Source: Deltaproteobacteria bacterium
Lineage (GTDB): Bacteria > Desulfobacterota > Dissulfuribacteria > Dissulfuribacterales > UBA3076
Length of the DNA: 9,438 nt
Reading direction: 5' to 3'
Assembly: GCA_027004315.1 (NCBI GenBank)
Contig: JALTHV010000190.1
Location: 1-9,438, forward strand
Part shown: positions 6,672 to 9,438 of the stretch, piece after piece
Position numbering within the stretch: the stretch's first letter is position 1
Layout: each line of letters starts with the position of its first letter
Made by a program: the position numbers and the translations under genes
Notes under the pieces: model-generated
What the model saw: the letters and a program-made list of their open reading frames with translations, nothing else
What the model was told of the DNA's origin: nothing
Database searches by the model: none

Positions 6672-7088
6672 CTAAAACGGGACATCATCTTCTATAGGCG
6701 GCGGTGGCGGCGTCAGGTCAGCTTCGCCTTCGCCTGCAGCCGCTGGCTTTCCACCCTTGGGATCCAACATTATCATGTCCCTGGCAATGATTTCTGTAGT
6801 CCACCGCTTGTTTCCGTCTCTGTCCTCCCAGGACCGGGTACTCAACCGGCCTTCCACATAGACATTGCTTCCCTTGCTCAGATACTCGCCGCAGACCTCG
6901 GCAAGCCGTCTCCAGGCCACAACCCGGTGCCAATCCGGATCGCCTTCTTCCCACTGGTCTCCCCGTTTGACTACCCGATTGGTGGCCATTCTGAAATTGG
7001 CCACTGCCGTACCATCAGCGGTGTAACGTATTTCCGGGTCTGCTCCTAAGCGCCCGATGAGCATGACCTTATTAAGACTTTTTGCCAT
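6672..7088 (-). CDS. ssb: Single-stranded DNA-binding protein
   Basis: A 138-residue bacterial SSB. The OB fold spans about residues 4-109 (LNKVMLIGRLGADPEIRYT opening, then WHRVVAWRRLAEVCGEYLSKGS, then VYVEGRLSTRSWED). Trp53 and Trp87 sit where base-stacking Trp residues occur in E. coli SSB. A short Gly/Ala then poly-Pro linker (six Pro near 127-131) leads to the acidic tip EDDVPF, the partner-binding C-terminus, with Val where Ile is usual. It coats single-stranded DNA as a tetramer and recruits replication, repair and recombination proteins. The linker is short and total length is at the low end for the family. ATG at 7088 has GAGG about 7 bases upstream. It starts 24 bases after the isomerase stop and is the third gene in the run, without the uvrA or rpsF/rpsR neighbours common elsewhere. 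Confidence 0.96.
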   Translation of the reverse strand: MAKSLNKVMLIGRLGADPEIRYTADGTAVANFRMATNRVVKRGDQWEEGDPDWHRVVAWRRLAEVCGEYLSKGSNVYVEGRLSTRSWEDRDGNKRWTTEIIARDMIMLDPKGGKPAAAGEGEADLTPPPPPIEDDVPF

Positions 7089-7112
7089 GTCCTTACCTCT
7101 CTTTACTATTAC

Positions 7113-8108
7113 TTAAACAACAAACCTGAATTGACCCTTACCCAAAAGATCATGGAGATGTACTACTCCAAGCAGGTGCCCATTTCCCCCTACCACGGGT
7201 AGTATAGTGATCAGATGTCTCTCCATCACTGCGAGGGCATCGGCTGCGAGGGCCTTAGGAGAGATACTCTTGGGATTCCTGGTCATCACCTGTTCTACTA
7301 CCCGTCCTGAGAGATCCCCTAAGCGAATCATGGCCCTTCTCAGGTCTCCATCTGTTATAATCCCGACCAGGCACTCTTCGCCATCAAGCACCAACACTGA
7401 GCCCAGATGCTTGGCGTCCATTTCCTTAAGGACTTCGGCCATGTTGGTCCCTAGGCGTGCAAGCGGGATATCTGCTCCGGTGAGCATGACTTCCTCTACC
7501 TTGACTTTAAGCCTCTCAGTCAGGGTACCTCCAGGATGATTCTTCCTGAAGTCCTTTTCATTAAATTTTCTCATCTTAAGGAGTACTACTGCCAAGGCGT
7601 CGCCGGCAGCAAGGGCCGCTGTGGTACTGGCAGTTGGAGCAAGCCCTAATGCACATGCTTCTCTGTCAACACCTGTATCGATTACTGCCACACTGGCCCT
7701 TGCAAGGCTTGATTCCCTGTTGCCTGTCAGTGCAATCACAGGAATTCCCCTGTCTCTGAATACAGGTATCAATGCATTGAGTTCCTGGGTCTCTCCACTA
7801 TTTGAGAGGGCAATTATTACATCGCCTTTGGTAACCATGCCCAGATCACCGTGCATGGCCTCTACCGGGTGGAGAAATATGGAAGGAGTGCCTGTACTGG
7901 CCAGGGTAGCGGCAATTTTCCTGCCAATCAGGCCAGACTTTCCTATCCCTGTCACTGCCACATGGCCCTTGGTCTCGAGCAAGAGGTCTATTGCCTTTAT
8001 AAACCCTCCATCCAGGTGGTCTTTTACCTGCCTGATCCCTGCAATCTCAATCTCTATTGCATCTCTGGCTGCATGGAGAATAGAATCTACGTCCTTATCT
8101 GGAAGCAT
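7113..8108 (-). CDS. kdsD: Arabinose-5-phosphate isomerase, KdsD/KpsF/GutQ family
   Basis: The enzyme interconverts ribulose 5-phosphate and arabinose 5-phosphate, the first step toward Kdo of LPS or capsule. The reading frame extends upstream to 8198, but ATG at 8108 is chosen. It gives 331 residues, the normal length, follows the purF stop by one base, and has GGGAG 11 bases upstream; the extension would lie inside purF. The SIS domain (about 35-175) has TGIGKSGLIGRK with Lys57, SNSGETQE with Glu109, REACALGLAPT with Glu150, and NHPGG with His191. These match in spacing the four catalytic residues I recall for E. coli KdsD (Lys59, Glu111, Glu152, His193). Two CBS domains fill about 205-331, ending HLHDLLGKG. 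Family members KdsD, KpsF and GutQ cannot be separated by sequence alone; the housekeeping context favours KdsD. Confidence 0.93.
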   Translation of the reverse strand: MLPDKDVDSILHAARDAIEIEIAGIRQVKDHLDGGFIKAIDLLLETKGHVAVTGIGKSGLIGRKIAATLASTGTPSIFLHPVEAMHGDLGMVTKGDVIIALSNSGETQELNALIPVFRDRGIPVIALTGNRESSLARASVAVIDTGVDREACALGLAPTASTTAALAAGDALAVVLLKMRKFNEKDFRKNHPGGTLTERLKVKVEEVMLTGADIPLARLGTNMAEVLKEMDAKHLGSVLVLDGEECLVGIITDGDLRRAMIRLGDLSGRVVEQVMTRNPKSISPKALAADALAVMERHLITILPVVGGNGHLLGVVHLHDLLGKGQFRFVV

Positions 8109-8109
8109 T

Positions 8110-9438
8110 TTATTTTTGTCTCCCACCAGGTCTTTCAAACCTGAATTTTCCGATATCATCATCCACAGGAATTGGATATTTCCCATTAAAACAGGCAAGG
8201 CAAAAACTCTGAGGGTCTCTGCCAGCGGCCTTTAGCATGGATTTTATGCCCAGGTAGTGAAGGCCGTCTAGCCCTAAAAATCGCCGGATCTCCTCTACAG
8301 ACTGTTTAGAAGCTACCAGCTCACCTGCAGTGGGAAAATCAATGCCATAATAACAGGGAAAGCAGATGGGCGGGCAGCTTACCATCAAGATTATCTCTTT
8401 GGCCCCTGCCTCCCTTATTGCCTTGATTCTCGTCTTGCTGGTAGTGCCCCTTATGACTGAATCCTCTATTATTACTACCTTTTTACCTCTTATAGTCTCT
8501 TTTACCGGATTCAGTTTGATCCTCACCTCAAAATCCCTCATAGACTGACTGGGCTCAATAAAGGTACGACCAACATAGTGATTCCTTATCACAGCAAGTT
8601 CAAGAGGCAGATTAGTGGCCTCAGCATAACCTACTGCAGCATAGTTACCTGAATCCGGAAAGGGCATTACAAAGTCGGCATCCACAGTAGTCTCTCTGGC
8701 AAGGGCGGCCCCAAGGGCCTTTCTGAAGGCATAGACGTTTTGTCCAAAGATATTGCTGTCAGGACGGGCAAAATAGATAAACTCAAAGATGCAGTTCGAA
8801 TTCCTCTGTGACTCGATTCCCTGAAATGACCTCATCCCATTGGCGTCTATTACTACCACTTCTCCAGGCCTTACATCCCGAATGTACTCGGCCTGGATAA
8901 GGTCCAGTGCACAGGTCTCAGAGGACAGGATATAAGAATTGTTCAGCCTACCGATACATAAGGGGCGAAAGCCTAAGGGGTCTCTGAACCCGATCAGGCT
9001 CTTTTCTGTTGCCATTACCACTGAGTAGGCCCCCTTAATAACATTCATAGTGGATACTATGGCCTCATCCAGATCTCGAAGTCCGGCCTTTGCCAGGAGG
9101 TGGACCATCACCTCGCTGTCCATGCCGGTCTGAAAGATGGAGCCATGGCATTCAAGCCTTTTTCGGATAGAGGCGGCATTCACAAGGTTCCCGTTGTGGG
9201 CTAAGGCCAGGCTGGATCCATCGTGGTACACACGGAAGGGCTGGACATTTTGCAAGACTGAAGACCCGGTAGTGGAATAACGTACATGGCCTACAGCTAT
9301 ATGCCCCTTAAGTTCCTTTAATGTGGTCTCATTGAAGACCTTGCCAACAAGGCCCATGGCCTTGTGTTCATACACTACCTTGCCATCGGAACTGACTATG
9401 CCAGCACTCTCCTGCCCCCTGTGTTGCAGGGCATAGAG
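8110..9438 (-). CDS. purF: Amidophosphoribosyltransferase (N-terminus cut by window edge)
   Basis: The frame is open from the window edge to the stop at 8110, giving 442 residues. The fragment begins LYALQHRGQESAGI, so the initiator, the catalytic N-terminal Cys and roughly the first 25-30 residues lie outside. PurF makes 5-phosphoribosylamine from PRPP and glutamine, the committed step of purine synthesis, in the cytoplasm. The glutaminase domain shows GHVRYSTTG, LAHNGNLVNA and SDSEVM-like MDSEVM. The phosphoribosyltransferase domain shows VVIIEDSVIRGTTSKT (about 321-337; Glu325-Asp326), the PRPP loop. Cys216, Cys362, Cys413 and Cys416 fall where the Bacillus-type enzyme binds its [4Fe-4S] cluster, so this is the Fe-S form. 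Cys359 is an extra residue three before a ligand. It is the first visible gene of the minus-strand run; its promoter is outside the window. Confidence 0.96.
   Translation of the reverse strand, partial: LYALQHRGQESAGIVSSDGKVVYEHKAMGLVGKVFNETTLKELKGHIAVGHVRYSTTGSSVLQNVQPFRVYHDGSSLALAHNGNLVNAASIRKRLECHGSIFQTGMDSEVMVHLLAKAGLRDLDEAIVSTMNVIKGAYSVVMATEKSLIGFRDPLGFRPLCIGRLNNSYILSSETCALDLIQAEYIRDVRPGEVVVIDANGMRSFQGIESQRNSNCIFEFIYFARPDSNIFGQNVYAFRKALGAALARETTVDADFVMPFPDSGNYAAVGYAEATNLPLELAVIRNHYVGRTFIEPSQSMRDFEVRIKLNPVKETIRGKKVVIIEDSVIRGTTSKTRIKAIREAGAKEIILMVSCPPICFPCYYGIDFPTAGELVASKQSVEEIRRFLGLDGLHYLGIKSMLKAAGRDPQSFCLACFNGKYPIPVDDDIGKFRFERPGGRQK

Noticed and set aside
7621..8235. 204-codon plus-strand open frame
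   Set aside because: It mirrors the isomerase gene in the opposite strand and crosses into purF; its low-complexity Ser/Leu/Ile/Pro content is typical of a shadow frame.

Overview
The window is a compact stretch of bacterial chromosome, most likely from a Desulfobacterota (deltaproteobacterial) lineage or a close Gram-negative relative. The basis is inferential. There is an arabinose-5-phosphate isomerase for Kdo/LPS, an exported TPR protein of a type I associate with deltaproteobacteria, a GT39 lipid-linked sugar transferase, an Fe-S-type PurF, and mid-GC coding DNA with frequent AGG/AGA and ATA codons. No IS element, phage gene, CRISPR array, tRNA or rRNA was seen.

Layout. (1) Positions 1-1383, minus: the N-terminal 461 residues of a multi-spanning GT39/ArnT-like glycosyltransferase, cut by the window edge. 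(2) 1384-1787: a very AT-rich divergent intergenic region with candidate promoter elements and two small RNA-hairpin candidates. (3) 1788-3128, plus: an exported tetratricopeptide-repeat protein, alone on its strand. (4) 3129-3184: a short convergent gap without a strong terminator. (5) 3185-9438, minus: six tightly packed genes, in transcription order purF (5' end outside the window), kdsD-like isomerase, ssb, a beta-lactamase-fold serine hydrolase, a CCA/poly(A)-type tRNA nucleotidyltransferase and a YhcC-type radical SAM protein. Gaps are 1 and 24 nt, then 22 nt, then overlaps of 4 and about 32 nt, so co-transcription and translational coupling are likely.

Functionally the run mixes purine synthesis (PurF), LPS Kdo supply (KdsD), DNA maintenance (SSB), tRNA 3'-end maturation (nucleotidyltransferase) and two poorly understood enzymes (serine hydrolase, YhcC-type radical SAM). 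This looks like a housekeeping operon rather than an accessory or defence island. The least explained parts are the serine hydrolase placed between ssb and the tRNA nucleotidyltransferase gene, the orphan exported TPR protein, and the GT39 enzyme with an altered first acidic motif. I see no clear novel system; the findings are modest, checkable oddities.
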